Assembly (NCBI RefSeq): GCF_001590835.1
Contig: NZ_LTAQ01000011.1
Location: 1-64,000 of the forward strand
Direction of reading: 5' to 3'
Length of the DNA stretch: 64,000 nt
Origin: Bacillus gaemokensis
GTDB lineage: Bacteria; Bacillota; Bacilli; Bacillales; Bacillaceae_G
Below, piece by piece: positions 34,902 through 45,195 of the stretch. The notes under the pieces are model-generated. The model was given only the letters and a program-made list of their open reading frames with translations. It was not told the DNA's origin and ran no database searches. How positions within the stretch are numbered: position 1 is the stretch's first letter; the number at the start of each line of letters is the position of its first letter. The position numbers and the translations under genes are program-made.

Positions 34902-35194
34902 AAAGAAGAGGAAAGTAGACGATACAAATTGTTTCAGAGAGCTACCCCGTGGCTGTGAGGGTGGTAACAATTATATCGATTGAAGATCACCTCAGAGTAC
35001 TACTCACGAAAGGAAACAAGTAGGGGGTAGCGGAGTTGTTCCCGGTAGAAGAACAAAAGTCTAATTCGGACTTACAGAGCTTATATTTCGCGAGAAGTAT
35101 AAGGAAGCTGAGTGGTACCACGATTCCCTCGTCTCAGCAATGGATTGCTACAAGTTTGTAGAAAATCGATTGTTGAGACGGGTATGTTTTTAAG
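34902..35194 (+). promoter_or_regulatory. T-box riboswitch 2, Ile (ATC specifier), in tandem with the first
   Basis: A second full leader with AGAGAGCTACCCCGTGGCTG, specifier TGAAG-ATC-ACCTCAGAG (ATC at 34986-34988) and T-box GAGTGGTACCACGA near 35110-35123. Its terminator, CGTCTCAGCAATGGATTG ... AATCGATTGTTGAGACGGG at about 35126-35194, is less perfect and its T-run is short. Two complete Ile T-boxes in series should tighten control of the ilv operon. Confidence 0.9.
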
Positions 35195-35292
35195 TTAAAT
35201 ATACAGAATGTTCTGACTAAATGTATTCTTCTCAGCAATCGATATAGAGATGGATTGCGTAAAAAGAGATAAAACAAGAGGAGCGATGTAAG

Positions 35293-36192
35293 ATGGGAAA
35301 CCAGTATATCTATATGAATGGGGAATTAGTGGAGAAAGAAAAGGCGGTCGTTTCAGTATATGATCATGGATTTCTATATGGGGACGGTGTATTTGAAGGG
35401 ATTCGTAGTTACGGTGGAAATGTATTTTGTTTGAAAGAGCACTTAAAGCGTTTATATGAATCTGCTAAATCAATTTTACTAACGATTCCAATGACGGTGG
35501 AAGAGATGGAAAAAGCAGTTTTACAGACATTGCAAAAAAATGAATATGCAGATGCTTATATTAGATTAATTGTTTCAAGAGGGAAAGGGGACTTAGGGCT
35601 TGATCCGAGAAGTTGTGCAAATCCAAGTGTCATCATTATTGCGGAACAGTTAAAGTTATTCCCGCAAGAATTTTATGATAACGGTCTTAGTGTTGTATCA
35701 GTTGCCTCAAGGCGTAATATGCCAGATGCGCTTGATCCACGTATTAAATCAATGAACTATTTGAACAATGTATTGGTAAAAATTGAAGCAGCACAGGCAG
35801 GTGTGCTAGAAGCACTTATGTTAAACCAGCAAGGTTATGTTTGTGAAGGATCAGGAGATAATGTATTCGTTGTGAAAGACGGGAAAGTAGTAACACCTCC
35901 TGCCTATTTAGGGGCATTAGAAGGAATTACACGAAATAGCGTTATTGAACTTTGTGAGCGATTAGGTATTTCATGCGAAGAAAGACCATTTACTCGCCAC
36001 GACGTATATGTGGCAGATGAAGTTTTCTTAACGGGTACAGCAGCTGAATTAATTCCAGTAGTAAAAGTAGATTCGAGGGAGATTGGGACTGGAAAGCCAG
36101 GAGAAGTAACCAAACAGTTAACAGAGGAGTTCAAAAAATTAACTAGAGAGCGAGGGGTACGTGTTCCAGGATTAGCAGAAAGCTTAGCTTAA
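35293..36192 (+). CDS. ilvE: Branched-chain amino acid aminotransferase
   Basis: A 299-residue fold-type IV PLP aminotransferase; last step of Ile, Leu and Val synthesis. VYDHGFLYGDGVFEGIR (about residues 23-39), PLP Lys in RIKSMNYLNNVL (about Lys155) and GSGDNVFVV are typical. The start MGNQYIYMNGELV fits the family. First gene of the ilvE-B-N-C-D-A operon, 98 bases after the second T-box leader. GAGGAGCGATG precedes the start. Confidence 0.95.
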   Translation: MGNQYIYMNGELVEKEKAVVSVYDHGFLYGDGVFEGIRSYGGNVFCLKEHLKRLYESAKSILLTIPMTVEEMEKAVLQTLQKNEYADAYIRLIVSRGKGDLGLDPRSCANPSVIIIAEQLKLFPQEFYDNGLSVVSVASRRNMPDALDPRIKSMNYLNNVLVKIEAAQAGVLEALMLNQQGYVCEGSGDNVFVVKDGKVVTPPAYLGALEGITRNSVIELCERLGISCEERPFTRHDVYVADEVFLTGTAAELIPVVKVDSREIGTGKPGEVTKQLTEEFKKLTRERGVRVPGLAESLA

Positions 36193-36216
36193 GGAGCGAA
36201 GGAAGGGGTTAACAAA

Positions 36217-37941
36217 ATGGAGGAACAACATGCAGTTTGTGAAGAAACACATCATGAAGAAGCGAAACGAGTAACAGGCGCCGGTCATGTTATTCAATGT
36301 TTGAAGACATTAGGTGTAACAACAGTTTTCGGATATCCAGGCGGAGCGATTTTACCGGTTTATGACGCGCTATACGGGAGTGGTTTGAAACATATTTTAA
36401 CGCGCCATGAACAAGCAGCAATTCATGGTGCAGAAGGATATGCAAGAGCCTCTGGAGAGGTCGGGGTAGTGTTCGCTACTTCCGGCCCAGGGGCTACAAA
36501 CTTAGTGACTGGTTTAGCAGATGCATATATGGATTCGATTCCTTTAGTTGTCATTACTGGTCAAGTAGCAACACCACTCATTGGAAAGGATGGATTTCAA
36601 GAAGCAGATGTTGTGGGAATTACAGTGCCAGTAACAAAACATAATTATCAAGTCCGAGATGTGAATAGCTTGTCACGTATCTTGCATGAGGCATATTATA
36701 TCGCCAAAAGTGGGCGGCCAGGACCAGTGTTAATTGATATTCCAAAGGATATTCAAAATTCTATTGTAACAAAATTTTTTGAAGGAGAAGTTGAAATCAG
36801 GGGATATAAACCGCAGCTTGAACCAGACGTGCAGCAGATGGAAACGGTAGCAGAAGCGGTATCAAATTCAAAACGACCGCTCCTTTATATCGGAGGGGGG
36901 ATCATTCACGCAGATGCATCTGAAGAGCTAGTAACATTTGCAAGGAAGAATCAAATTCCAGTCGTTTCAACTTTAATGGGGCTTGGTGCTTATCCACCGG
37001 AAGATTCGCTATTTTTAGGAATGCTCGGTATGCATGGGACGTATGCTGCAAATATGGCAGTAACCGAATGTGATTTGCTTCTTGCCTTTGGTGTTCGTTT
37101 TGATGATCGTGTAACTGGAAAGCTAGAGTTATTTTCTCCTTATTCGAAAAAAGTACATATTGATATTGACCCAGCTGAACTTCATAAAAATGTTGTAGTA
37201 GAATATCCGGTTGTTGGGGATGTGAAGCGAGCGCTGCAAATGTTAGTAGATATGCCAGTGTACTGTCAAACGGATTCATGGGTAGAGAAAGTAAGAGTGT
37301 GGCAAGAAGAGTACCCACTGTCATACGAGAAACAGAAGGAAAAACTAAAACCACAGCATGTAATTGATTTAGTAAGCGAATTAACAAATGGTGAAGCAAT
37401 TGTGACTACAGAAGTCGGACAACATCAAATGTGGGCAGCACATTTCTATAAAGCAAAAAGTCCGCGGACCTTTCTTACATCTGGTGGATTAGGAACGATG
37501 GGGTTTGGATTCCCAGCAGCAATTGGTGCTCAGCTTGCCTTTGAGAGTAGGCTTGTTGTCTGTATCGCAGGTGATGCTTCCTTTCAAATGAACATTCAAG
37601 AGTTGCAAACAATTGCTGAAAATAATATTCCTGTCAAAGTCTTTATTATTAACAATAAGTTTTTAGGTATGGTAAGGCAATGGCAAGAGATGTTCTATGA
37701 AAATCGCTTATCAGAATCGCAAATTGGTTCACCTGATTTTCTGAAGGTAGCAGAAGCGTATGGAGTAAAAGGATTGCGTGCTACAAATCCAATGGAAGCG
37801 AAACAAGTTATGTTAGAAGCATTTTGTCATGAAGGACCAGTCGTAGTGGATTTTTGCGTAGAAGAGGGAGAAAACGTATTTCCGATGGTTCCTCCTAATA
37901 AAGGAAATCATGAAATGATTATGAAGAGGTGGGAAGAATGA
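36217..37941 (+). CDS. ilvB: Acetolactate synthase large subunit
   Basis: A 574-residue ThDP enzyme joining pyruvate units, or pyruvate and 2-oxobutyrate. The catalytic Glu lies in RHEQAAIHGAEGYAR (about residues 67-81), FAD-region motifs lie centrally, and the ThDP/Mg motif GDASFQMNIQELQTIAENN is at about 451-469. Length is normal. A non-standard N-terminal stretch (about 20 residues with EEQHAVCEETHHEEAKR) precedes the family start. It overlaps ilvN by ATGA. Confidence 0.95.
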   Translation: MEEQHAVCEETHHEEAKRVTGAGHVIQCLKTLGVTTVFGYPGGAILPVYDALYGSGLKHILTRHEQAAIHGAEGYARASGEVGVVFATSGPGATNLVTGLADAYMDSIPLVVITGQVATPLIGKDGFQEADVVGITVPVTKHNYQVRDVNSLSRILHEAYYIAKSGRPGPVLIDIPKDIQNSIVTKFFEGEVEIRGYKPQLEPDVQQMETVAEAVSNSKRPLLYIGGGIIHADASEELVTFARKNQIPVVSTLMGLGAYPPEDSLFLGMLGMHGTYAANMAVTECDLLLAFGVRFDDRVTGKLELFSPYSKKVHIDIDPAELHKNVVVEYPVVGDVKRALQMLVDMPVYCQTDSWVEKVRVWQEEYPLSYEKQKEKLKPQHVIDLVSELTNGEAIVTTEVGQHQMWAAHFYKAKSPRTFLTSGGLGTMGFGFPAAIGAQLAFESRLVVCIAGDASFQMNIQELQTIAENNIPVKVFIINNKFLGMVRQWQEMFYENRLSESQIGSPDFLKVAEAYGVKGLRATNPMEAKQVMLEAFCHEGPVVVDFCVEEGENVFPMVPPNKGNHEMIMKRWEE

Positions 37942-38168
37942 GTCATACTTTTTCACTTGTAGTTAATAATGATCCGAGCGTTTTATTACGGGTAAGTGGT
38001 ATTTTTGCTCGGCGTGGTTATAATATTTCTTCTTTAAATTTAAATGAAGGAGATACAAAAGATGTTTCTAAAATGAAACTTACAGCAGCCTGTAACGAAA
38101 ATGAAGCGACACTACTCGTTAATCAGTTGGAAAAATTAATTGATGTTCTGCAAGTAAACAAATTATAA
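37938..38168 (+). CDS. ilvN: Acetolactate synthase small (regulatory) subunit, short form
   Basis: A 76-residue ACT-domain protein: SHTFSLVVNNDPSVLLRVSG and RRGYNISSLNLNEG carry the valine-binding ACT pattern. Typical IlvH/IlvN proteins of Firmicutes are 160-175 residues, so this has the ACT domain only and lacks the C-terminal domain. It starts inside the ilvB stop (ATGA), which ensures coupled translation. It may give weak or altered feedback by valine; a long IlvH may exist elsewhere. Confidence 0.88.
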   Translation: MSHTFSLVVNNDPSVLLRVSGIFARRGYNISSLNLNEGDTKDVSKMKLTAACNENEATLLVNQLEKLIDVLQVNKL

Positions 38169-38183
38169 GGAGTGTATGGGAAG

Positions 38184-39197
38184 ATGAAAACATATTATGA
38201 ACAAGATGCAAATTTAGAGGTATTAGCAGGAAAAACAGTGGCGGTAGTTGGATATGGGTCACAAGGTCATGCACAAGCGCAAAATTTACGAGATTCTGGT
38301 GTTCGAGTTGTAGTTGGAGTTCGCCCGGGAAAATCTTTTGAGGTAGCAAAAAAGGATGGTTTCGAAGTAATGTCCGTTTCGAAAGCGGTACGAACCGCGG
38401 ATGTTGTACAAATGTTACTACCGGATGAACAGCAGGCACATGTTTATCGAAATGAAGTAGAAGAGAATCTTCGTGAAGGACAAATGTTACTTTTTTCACA
38501 TGGATTTAATATTCACTTTGGACAAATTCAGCCCCCAAGCTACGTAGATGTTGCAATGGTCGCACCGAAAAGTCCAGGTCATCTCGTTCGTCGTGTTTTC
38601 CAAGAAGGAAATGGGGTTCCAGCTTTAGTTGCTGTTCATCAAGATGCGAGTAGAAAAGCGTTTGATATTGCTCTTGCTTATGCAAAAGGAGTTGGCTGTA
38701 CACGCGCGGGTGTAATCGAAACATCATTTCAAGAAGAAACAGAGACGGATTTATTTGGAGAACAAGCTGTACTTTGTGGTGGGGTAACTGCTCTTGTGAA
38801 AGCGGGTTTTGAAACGTTAACGGAAGGTGGATATCGACCAGAAATTGCGTACTTTGAGTGTTTACATGAATTGAAGTTAATCGTTGATTTAATGTACGAA
38901 GGTGGATTAACGAATATGCGTCATTCGATTTCAGATACCGCTGAATTTGGTGACTATGTAACAGGATCAAGAATTGTTACAGATGAAACGAAAAAAGAAA
39001 TGAAACGAGTTCTTTCGGAAATTCAGCAAGGAGAATTTGCAAAGAAATGGATTTTAGAAAATCAGGCGGGACGTAAGGCGTATAATGCGATGAAAAAGGC
39101 CGAACAAAACCATCAACTTGAAAAAGTAGGGGCAGAATTGCGTGAAATGATGACTTGGATTCAGCGACCAGAAGGAAGAGATTTAGTAAAGAAATAG
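38184..39197 (+). CDS. ilvC: Ketol-acid reductoisomerase
   Basis: A 337-residue NADPH enzyme, second step of Val/Ile synthesis. Cofactor motif [17 protein letters not shown] (about residues 26-42), SHGFNIHFG, and catalytic-domain motifs [10 protein letters not shown] and [17 protein letters not shown] chose ATG 38184 ([10 protein letters not shown]), the family start; the GTG at 38172 is an alternative closer to AAGGAG. It follows ilvN by 15 bases. Confidence 0.95.
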   Translation: MKTYYEQDANLEVLAGKTVAVVGYGSQGHAQAQNLRDSGVRVVVGVRPGKSFEVAKKDGFEVMSVSKAVRTADVVQMLLPDEQQAHVYRNEVEENLREGQMLLFSHGFNIHFGQIQPPSYVDVAMVAPKSPGHLVRRVFQEGNGVPALVAVHQDASRKAFDIALAYAKGVGCTRAGVIETSFQEETETDLFGEQAVLCGGVTALVKAGFETLTEGGYRPEIAYFECLHELKLIVDLMYEGGLTNMRHSISDTAEFGDYVTGSRIVTDETKKEMKRVLSEIQQGEFAKKWILENQAGRKAYNAMKKAEQNHQLEKVGAELREMMTWIQRPEGRDLVKK

Positions 39198-39242
39198 AAT
39201 ACCGTTAGATAAACAAAATGTGCAAGGAAGGGACTTGAAAAG

Positions 39243-40916
39243 ATGAGAAGTGACATGATTAAAAAGGGCTTTGACAAAGCACCACATCGTAGTTTATTAA
39301 AAGCAACAGGTTTAACAGATGAGGATTTTGATAAGCCATTTGTAGCAATCTGTAATTCTTTTATTGAAATTATTCCAGGACATAAACATTTAAATGAATT
39401 TGGTCGTCTTGTAAAAGAAGCGGTGCGTGCAGTCGGAATGGTTCCGTTTGAGTTTAATACAATTGGAGTGGATGATGGAATTGCAATGGGACATATTGGT
39501 ATGCGTTATTCGCTTCCGAGCCGCGAGATTATTGCGGATTCAGTTGAAACAGTAGTAAATGCGCATTGGTTTGACGGTATGATTTGTATTCCAAACTGTG
39601 ACAAAATTACACCGGGTATGATGATGGCAGCACTGCGTGTTAACATTCCGACTGTATTTGTTTCTGGTGGTCCAATGGCAGCTGGAAAAACATCAAAAGG
39701 TGATGTAGTAGATTTAAGCTCTGTTTTTGAAGGAGTAGGAGCCTATCAATCTGGGAAAATTTCAGAAGAAGAATTAAAGGATATTGAAGATCATGGTTGC
39801 CCATCTTGTGGTTCCTGTTCTGGTATGTTTACAGCGAATTCTATGAATTGCTTATGTGAAGTATTAGGGCTTGCACTTCCTGGGAATGGTAGTATTTTAG
39901 CGACGGATCCAAGGCGTGAAGAATTGATCAAGCAAGCAGCAGAGAAATTAAAAGTATTAATTGAACGAGATATTAAACCACGTGATATCGTGACGGAAGA
40001 TGCAATTGACGATGCATTTGCATTAGACATGGCGATGGGAGGATCAACCAATACGGTACTACATACGCTCGCAATTGCACAAGAAGCAGGACTCGATTAT
40101 GATATGAAACGAATTGATTCTGTTTCAAGGCGTGTTCCCCATCTTTGCAAAGTAAGTCCAGCTTCAAATTGGCATATGGAAGATATTGATCGTGCTGGTG
40201 GCATCAGTGCTATTTTAAAAGAATTAAGTAGAAAAGAGGGCGTACTCCATCTAGATCGTATTACTGCTACTGGTCAGACACTACGTGAAAACATTGCTCA
40301 TGCAGAGATTCAAGATAAAGAAGTGATTCATTCTCTTGAAAATCCTCATAGTGAAGAAGGTGGCCTGCGTATATTAAAAGGAAACCTTGCAAGAGATGGT
40401 GCTGTTATTAAAAGCGGCGCAACAGAAGTAAAACGATTTGAAGGACCATGTGTTATTTTTGGTTCTCAGGACGAAGCACTTGCGGGGATTATGCTCGGTA
40501 AAGTAAAAAAAGGAGATGTGGTTGTTATTCGTTATGAAGGACCAAGAGGTGGACCGGGCATGCCAGAAATGTTAGCTCCAACATCAGCGATTGCTGGTAT
40601 GGGATTAGGTGCAGATGTTGCATTGTTAACAGATGGCCGTTTCTCAGGGGCATCACGCGGCATTTCTGTAGGACACGTTTCACCTGAAGCCGCTGCGGGC
40701 GGAGAAATTGCGCTTCTTGAGCAAGGTGATATTGTATGTATCGATGTAGAAGAACGGTTGCTTGAAGTGAGAGTAAGTGATGAAGAATTAGAAAAACGCC
40801 GGAAAGAATGGAAAAGACCTGAGTTAAAGGTAAAAACAGGATGGCTTGGACGCTACGCGCAAATGGTGACATCAGCAAATACAGGAGCTGTACTAAAAAT
40901 ACAGAGCTTAGATTGA
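39243..40916 (+). CDS. ilvD: Dihydroxy-acid dehydratase
   Basis: A 557-residue Fe-S dehydratase, third step of Val/Ile synthesis. Cluster cysteines lie in [22 protein letters not shown] and [20 protein letters not shown]. The C-terminal [23 protein letters not shown] motif is present. Length is normal. It is the fifth gene of the operon. Confidence 0.96.
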   Translation: MRSDMIKKGFDKAPHRSLLKATGLTDEDFDKPFVAICNSFIEIIPGHKHLNEFGRLVKEAVRAVGMVPFEFNTIGVDDGIAMGHIGMRYSLPSREIIADSVETVVNAHWFDGMICIPNCDKITPGMMMAALRVNIPTVFVSGGPMAAGKTSKGDVVDLSSVFEGVGAYQSGKISEEELKDIEDHGCPSCGSCSGMFTANSMNCLCEVLGLALPGNGSILATDPRREELIKQAAEKLKVLIERDIKPRDIVTEDAIDDAFALDMAMGGSTNTVLHTLAIAQEAGLDYDMKRIDSVSRRVPHLCKVSPASNWHMEDIDRAGGISAILKELSRKEGVLHLDRITATGQTLRENIAHAEIQDKEVIHSLENPHSEEGGLRILKGNLARDGAVIKSGATEVKRFEGPCVIFGSQDEALAGIMLGKVKKGDVVVIRYEGPRGGPGMPEMLAPTSAIAGMGLGADVALLTDGRFSGASRGISVGHVSPEAAAGGEIALLEQGDIVCIDVEERLLEVRVSDEELEKRRKEWKRPELKVKTGWLGRYAQMVTSANTGAVLKIQSLD

Positions 40917-40949
40917 TCCTATATAAAAAGAGATAAGGAATGATACGAG

Positions 40950-42212
40950 ATGGTGCAAAATGTAAAGGAGAGAGTGAAAATCGAAGATATCCTTGTGGCT
41001 CATAATCATATGAAGGATATCATCAATACAACACCGCTTCAGCGAGACTCAGTTTTATCTGAGAAGTATGAATGTGATGTATATGTGAAAAGAGAAGATT
41101 TGCAAGTCATTCGGTCATTTAAAATCCGTGGTGCTTACAATTTAATTCAAAGCTTATCGAAAGAACAATTGCAAAACGGTGTTGTGTGCGCGAGTGCTGG
41201 TAATCATGCGCAAGGGGTTGCATATACGTGTAATTTATTGAAGATTCAATCTAAAATTTTTATGCCAACAACAACACCTAAACAAAAAGTATCACAAGTA
41301 CAATTTTTTGGTGGTGCTTATGCAGAAATTGTGTTAGTTGGGGATACATTTGATAGTTCTTTCCAAGAAGCGCAGTACTATTGTGAAGAAAATCGTATGA
41401 TGTTTGTTCATCCATTTGATGATCCATATGTAATTGCCGGGCAAGGTACTGTAGCTGTTGAAATTTTGCATGATATGGAGAAACCAGTTGATTATGTTTT
41501 TACCGCAATCGGTGGCGGTGGTTTAGCATCGGGCATTGGTACATACGTAAAAGGTGTGAGCCCTGCTACAAAAGTAATCGGTGTGGAACCAAAGGGAGCA
41601 GCATCGATGAAGGAAGCTTTTTTACGAAATGAAAATGTAGCCCTAGAAAGCATCGATAGTTTTGTTGATGGAGCGGCTGTCAAAAAGGCAGGGAAATTAA
41701 CCTTTGAAACTTGTAAAGACGTACTAGATGATATTGTATTAGTTTCAGAGGGGAAAATTTGTACAACAATTTTAGAATTGTACAAGAAAAATGCCATCGT
41801 TGCTGAGCCAGCTGGTGCTCTTTCCATTGCAGCGCTCGATTTTTATAAAGATGAAATTAAAGGGAAAACCGTTGTTTGCATATTAAGTGGTGGAAATAAT
41901 GATATTGATAGAATGCAAGAAATGAAAGAACGCTCTCTCATTTACGAAGGATTAAAACATTATTTTATTATTGAATTTCCCCAGCGTTCAGGAGCGTTAC
42001 GAGAATTTCTTGATAAAGGATTAGGCGCAGAAGATGATATTACAAGGTTTGAGTATATTAAGAAACATAATAAAGAAAATGGTCCTGCCCTCGTTGGTGT
42101 GGAGTTAAAGCATAAAGAAGATTATGAGGCGTTAATTACTCGTTTTCAAGAAAATAATATTCAATTTATGGAACTGAATAAAAATCCTGTTTTGTTTGAT
42201 TTGTTAATTTAA
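40950..42212 (+). CDS. ilvA: Threonine dehydratase (biosynthetic, short form)
   Basis: A 420-residue PLP enzyme making 2-oxobutyrate from threonine, feeding Ile synthesis. The PLP Lys is in SFKIRGAYN (about Lys54), the phosphate loop is IGGGGLASG (about 188-196), and one C-terminal ACT-like domain (about 330-420) senses isoleucine, as in the Bacillus IlvA (about 420) rather than the two-domain E. coli form (514). Last gene of the operon, followed by a terminator. Confidence 0.95.
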   Translation: MVQNVKERVKIEDILVAHNHMKDIINTTPLQRDSVLSEKYECDVYVKREDLQVIRSFKIRGAYNLIQSLSKEQLQNGVVCASAGNHAQGVAYTCNLLKIQSKIFMPTTTPKQKVSQVQFFGGAYAEIVLVGDTFDSSFQEAQYYCEENRMMFVHPFDDPYVIAGQGTVAVEILHDMEKPVDYVFTAIGGGGLASGIGTYVKGVSPATKVIGVEPKGAASMKEAFLRNENVALESIDSFVDGAAVKKAGKLTFETCKDVLDDIVLVSEGKICTTILELYKKNAIVAEPAGALSIAALDFYKDEIKGKTVVCILSGGNNDIDRMQEMKERSLIYEGLKHYFIIEFPQRSGALREFLDKGLGAEDDITRFEYIKKHNKENGPALVGVELKHKEDYEALITRFQENNIQFMELNKNPVLFDLLI

Positions 42213-42226
42213 AGTGTAAAAAAAAG

Positions 42227-42263
42227 AAAGGGGGCCTTTTCACTGAAAAGCTCCCCTTTTTTT
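42227..42263. terminator. Terminator of the ilv operon
   Basis: AAAGGGGGCCTTTT and AAAAGCTCCCCTTTTTTT form a stem with one mismatch and a long T-run. Confidence 0.85.
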
Positions 42264-43359
42264 ACTTACGTTTATCTATAACCTTTCCGTTTTCGTCAAT
42301 TTCGATATTGGTTGAAACAGTTTGTAAATATTGCAGTGTTTTTTTCTTTTCCTCCGGAGTAACAGGGGAAATTTGATCGTTACGGATCATATAAGGGTTG
42401 AATGACATTTGGATATTATCCCCTTTTAGCGTAAGAGTCAGTATACCAGTCTCGGCACTTTTTCCTTTTACATAGTTTGGGAATAGGAAGTTTCCTAATG
42501 AATATGCGACAGGGACTTTGTTGTAGTACTCAAATCCTTGCAGCCAGTGTGGATGACTTCCCACAATCGCATTAGCACCAGCTTCAACCATTTTTGGAAC
42601 ATATTGTTTTTGGTAGTCTACAGGTCTATTGGATTTTTCAACACCCCAATGCATATAGACAATTAAATAATCGGCATCCTTCTTTTGTTCTTGAATTGTT
42701 TTTGTTACTAGATTTATATCATATCCATTTGCAACACCTGGTTTGTCTTTTCCGGCTACCCAGGTGAAGTCAGGCATAAAGCGTACAAAAGAAAGAAATT
42801 TGATTTTTTTTCCTTTTACTGTGATTTCTCGTGCTGTATACGCATCATCTGCATTTTTTCCTGCACCAATATAAGGAAGTTTTAGTTTTTCTACATGAGA
42901 TATCGTATCCATAAGTCCATCTCGTCCATAGTCAAGTGTATGATTGTTACCGATATTAACAATATCATATCCTGTATTTTTAATGGCTTGTAAAGTGGAA
43001 GGATCGCTTTTAATCCAGAATTGCTGACCAGGGATTTTTTTCTCGCGTGTTGTAAATGCAGATTCTAAGTTTATAAAGGAAATATCAGCTTTTGTTATTT
43101 CATCTTTCACATGCTGAAACGGATAATCAGCACCATTCTTTTGAATGGCAGGACGTAATTGCCAATCAAACATTGTATCACCAGAAAAAGTAAGGGTAAT
43201 TTCAGGATCCTTTGTTTTCTTTGTATCCGCTGGTTTTTCGGTTTTACTTGCGACTTCAGCTTTGTTTTTTGCTTTTGAGGTGAAGGAGTGGTTTACAAAT
43301 AAAACAATGGGTGTAATAAGAATGGCTATTAAAATAAAACGTTTGAATAAGGTTGTCAT
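42262..43359 (-). CDS. CapA-family (PGA_cap) metallophosphatase-like protein
   Basis: A 365-residue protein with an N-terminal hydrophobic anchor (about residues 8-28), a Lys/Thr/Glu-rich linker, and a PGA_cap domain: TFSGDTMFDW (about 56-65), NLESAFT, GNNHTLDYG and GSHPHWLQGFEYY. The family includes CapA/PgsA of poly-gamma-glutamate synthesis. No capBC genes are near, so a cell-surface role outside capsule synthesis is more likely. It acts on the outer face of the membrane. Confidence 0.85.
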   Translation of the reverse strand: MTTLFKRFILIAILITPIVLFVNHSFTSKAKNKAEVASKTEKPADTKKTKDPEITLTFSGDTMFDWQLRPAIQKNGADYPFQHVKDEITKADISFINLESAFTTREKKIPGQQFWIKSDPSTLQAIKNTGYDIVNIGNNHTLDYGRDGLMDTISHVEKLKLPYIGAGKNADDAYTAREITVKGKKIKFLSFVRFMPDFTWVAGKDKPGVANGYDINLVTKTIQEQKKDADYLIVYMHWGVEKSNRPVDYQKQYVPKMVEAGANAIVGSHPHWLQGFEYYNKVPVAYSLGNFLFPNYVKGKSAETGILTLTLKGDNIQMSFNPYMIRNDQISPVTPEEKKKTLQYLQTVSTNIEIDENGKVIDKRK

Positions 43360-43694
43360 GTTTATCTTTCCTTTTTTCGTTTTTATATAATGACGTACTT
43401 CTAGAAAATCTGTTAGTACGAGTTTCGTATAATATGTACAAAAAACAAGTAGATGCTTCTTAATCTATGTATGCTAGAATTTGTAGCATGAACAATGCAT
43501 GTGGTAAATTATGAGAATGGATTGAGACTTCATCTCGTAATCTTTGCAATATTACGGTAACACGAAACAAGGAGAGAATACAATACATAAGTCGATTTTA
43601 ATATTTTTGTTTTGAAAATTCTGTCGAAAATGAGGGTATTTTGTTGTATGGTGGAGATAACAGTTGAAAGCTTGAAGGGGGTGAAGGATGTTTA
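43360..43694. other. Intergenic region without a recognised gene
   Basis: Divergent promoters of the CapA and DUF554 genes. There is a weak inverted repeat around GAGACTTCATCTC (43528-43540) and an isolated CAAGGAGAGAATAC not followed by a useful frame. No further feature is seen. Confidence 0.5.
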
Positions 43695-44408
43695 ATGGTT
43701 ATATTAGGGGCAGTAGTAAATGGGATTTGTATTATAATAGGTACTTTATTAGGTAAATTATTGAGTAGTATCCCAGAAAGTATGAAGGGAACAGTTATGC
43801 ATACAATCGGTTTGGCTGTGACGGTACTTGGACTTCAAATGGGATTGAAAAGCGAAAACTTTCTTGTTGTTATTCTCAGTCTAGTAATTGGAGCAGTGAT
43901 TGGGGAATGGCTGCAATTAGAAGAGAAATTAAAGAGCTTAGGAGATTGGTTAGAAACTAAAGTTGGTTCAAAAGGGGAAGGAAGTATATCTGTAGGATTT
44001 GTGACAGCTACGTTAATCTTTGCAATTGGAGCAATGGGGATACTTGGAGCATTAGATAGTGGCATTCGCGGAAATCATGACGTGCTATTTACGAAAGCAA
44101 TTATTGATGGATTCATTTCTCTTATTTTAACGACAACACTTGGCATTGGCGTGCTATTTTCAGCAGTTCCAGTTATTTTATATGAAGGAGCAATTGCTAT
44201 ATTTGCAACGCAAATTGATAGTTTTGTATCAGAGAAATTGATGAGTCAATTTATAACCGAAATGACTGCAACTGGTGGGATTATGATTTTTGCAATTGGA
44301 TTAAACTTACTTGGCTTTATTAAAATTAAAGTGGCGAATTTATTGCCGGGGCTACTTGTTGTTGGAATAATTGTTTCTATTATATATGGATATAATTTGT
44401 ATGTTTAA
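43695..44408 (+). CDS. DUF554 family membrane protein
   Basis: A 237-residue integral membrane protein with about seven helices. The start MVILGAVVNGICIIIGTLLG, the SVGFVTATLIFAIGAMGILGA region and SGIRGNHDVLFTKAIIDGF match DUF554 (B. subtilis YdfK-like). Function is unknown, possibly transport. GGGGGTGAAGGA precedes the ATG. Confidence 0.88.
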   Translation: MVILGAVVNGICIIIGTLLGKLLSSIPESMKGTVMHTIGLAVTVLGLQMGLKSENFLVVILSLVIGAVIGEWLQLEEKLKSLGDWLETKVGSKGEGSISVGFVTATLIFAIGAMGILGALDSGIRGNHDVLFTKAIIDGFISLILTTTLGIGVLFSAVPVILYEGAIAIFATQIDSFVSEKLMSQFITEMTATGGIMIFAIGLNLLGFIKIKVANLLPGLLVVGIIVSIIYGYNLYV

Positions 44409-44413
44409 GTTTG

Positions 44414-44449
44414 ATAGCCCAGAACTCTTTTGAAACAGTTCTGGGCTAT
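44414..44449. terminator. Bidirectional terminator
   Basis: ATAGCCCAGAACT and AGTTCTGGGCTAT between the convergent DUF554 and ABC permease genes. Confidence 0.85.
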
Positions 44450-44466
44450 TTGTATGTAAAGAAGGA

Positions 44467-45195
44467 TTAATATGCTTTTTTGATAAAATGAACAAAACCG
44501 CCTATAAATAAAATAACAAAGCTACCAATTATGACAAATACTAGTGTTTGAAAAGAGATATAAAATAGTTGTGAGTCTTCTTTAGGAAGCATAGCGAGAA
44601 AAGGTTGAGACCATGGATAGAAAGGTCCAAACCTTGCAGAATTTGCAATTATTACAGCGGGTATGGTTGCTATAACATTTAAAGCAATCGGTGCTGCAAA
44701 GCTGGACCAAATGCTTGAAACCCAAAGTTGTAAGGCAATTAAAGGGAGTATAGCAATCCAGCCGCCTACTACACTTTTTACTATAGTAGCTAGAGGGAAT
44801 GGACCAGATATATGCAAAAGTTGTCCAATGCTAATATAGCCCATAATGAAGAAGACTTGCATCGCACCTATAAATAAGAGAACAAAGAGAAATTTTATAA
44901 TATAGACGTGATATCGTGATATAGGTTGTACTAAAAGTTGTTTCCAACCACCATTTGAATGTTCATAGCGGCAAATAAATGCGGTGAAAATACCTGTTAA
45001 TAATGGTAGAAGCAACATGCCATGTATCGTTAACATGATATTATAAATTAACTCCCAATGTTTATAATCAGGGTAGTCTGAGGCGTTTGCATAAGCTATT
45101 ATCCCAGATAAGACAGGGCTTAACAATAGTAGTATCCATATTTTTGTTTTTTTAATTTTATAAAATTCAGCTTGCATTGTTTTAAGCCAAACCAT
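44467..45195 (-). CDS. ABC transporter permease 2 (lantibiotic-protection-like)
   Basis: A 242-residue protein with six membrane helices of the ABC-2/MutG-EpiE type. QAEFYKIKKTKIWILLLLSP at the start and RYEHSNGGWKQLLVQPISR after helix 2 are hallmarks of lantibiotic-immunity permeases. Its ATG overlaps the previous gene's stop, so it is the third gene of an ATPase-permease-permease operon. It would pump lantibiotics or similar peptides from the membrane to the outside; no biosynthetic genes are near. Confidence 0.87.
   Translation of the reverse strand: MVWLKTMQAEFYKIKKTKIWILLLLSPVLSGIIAYANASDYPDYKHWELIYNIMLTIHGMLLLPLLTGIFTAFICRYEHSNGGWKQLLVQPISRYHVYIIKFLFVLLFIGAMQVFFIMGYISIGQLLHISGPFPLATIVKSVVGGWIAILPLIALQLWVSSIWSSFAAPIALNVIATIPAVIIANSARFGPFYPWSQPFLAMLPKEDSQLFYISFQTLVFVIIGSFVILFIGGFVHFIKKAY

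Noticed and set aside
34673-34927. Minus-strand frame over the ilv leader
   Set aside because: Antisense of the T-box leader with no ribosome site or family similarity.
36902-37399. Minus-strand frame of 165 codons in ilvB
   Set aside because: Shadow of a well-conserved enzyme gene.
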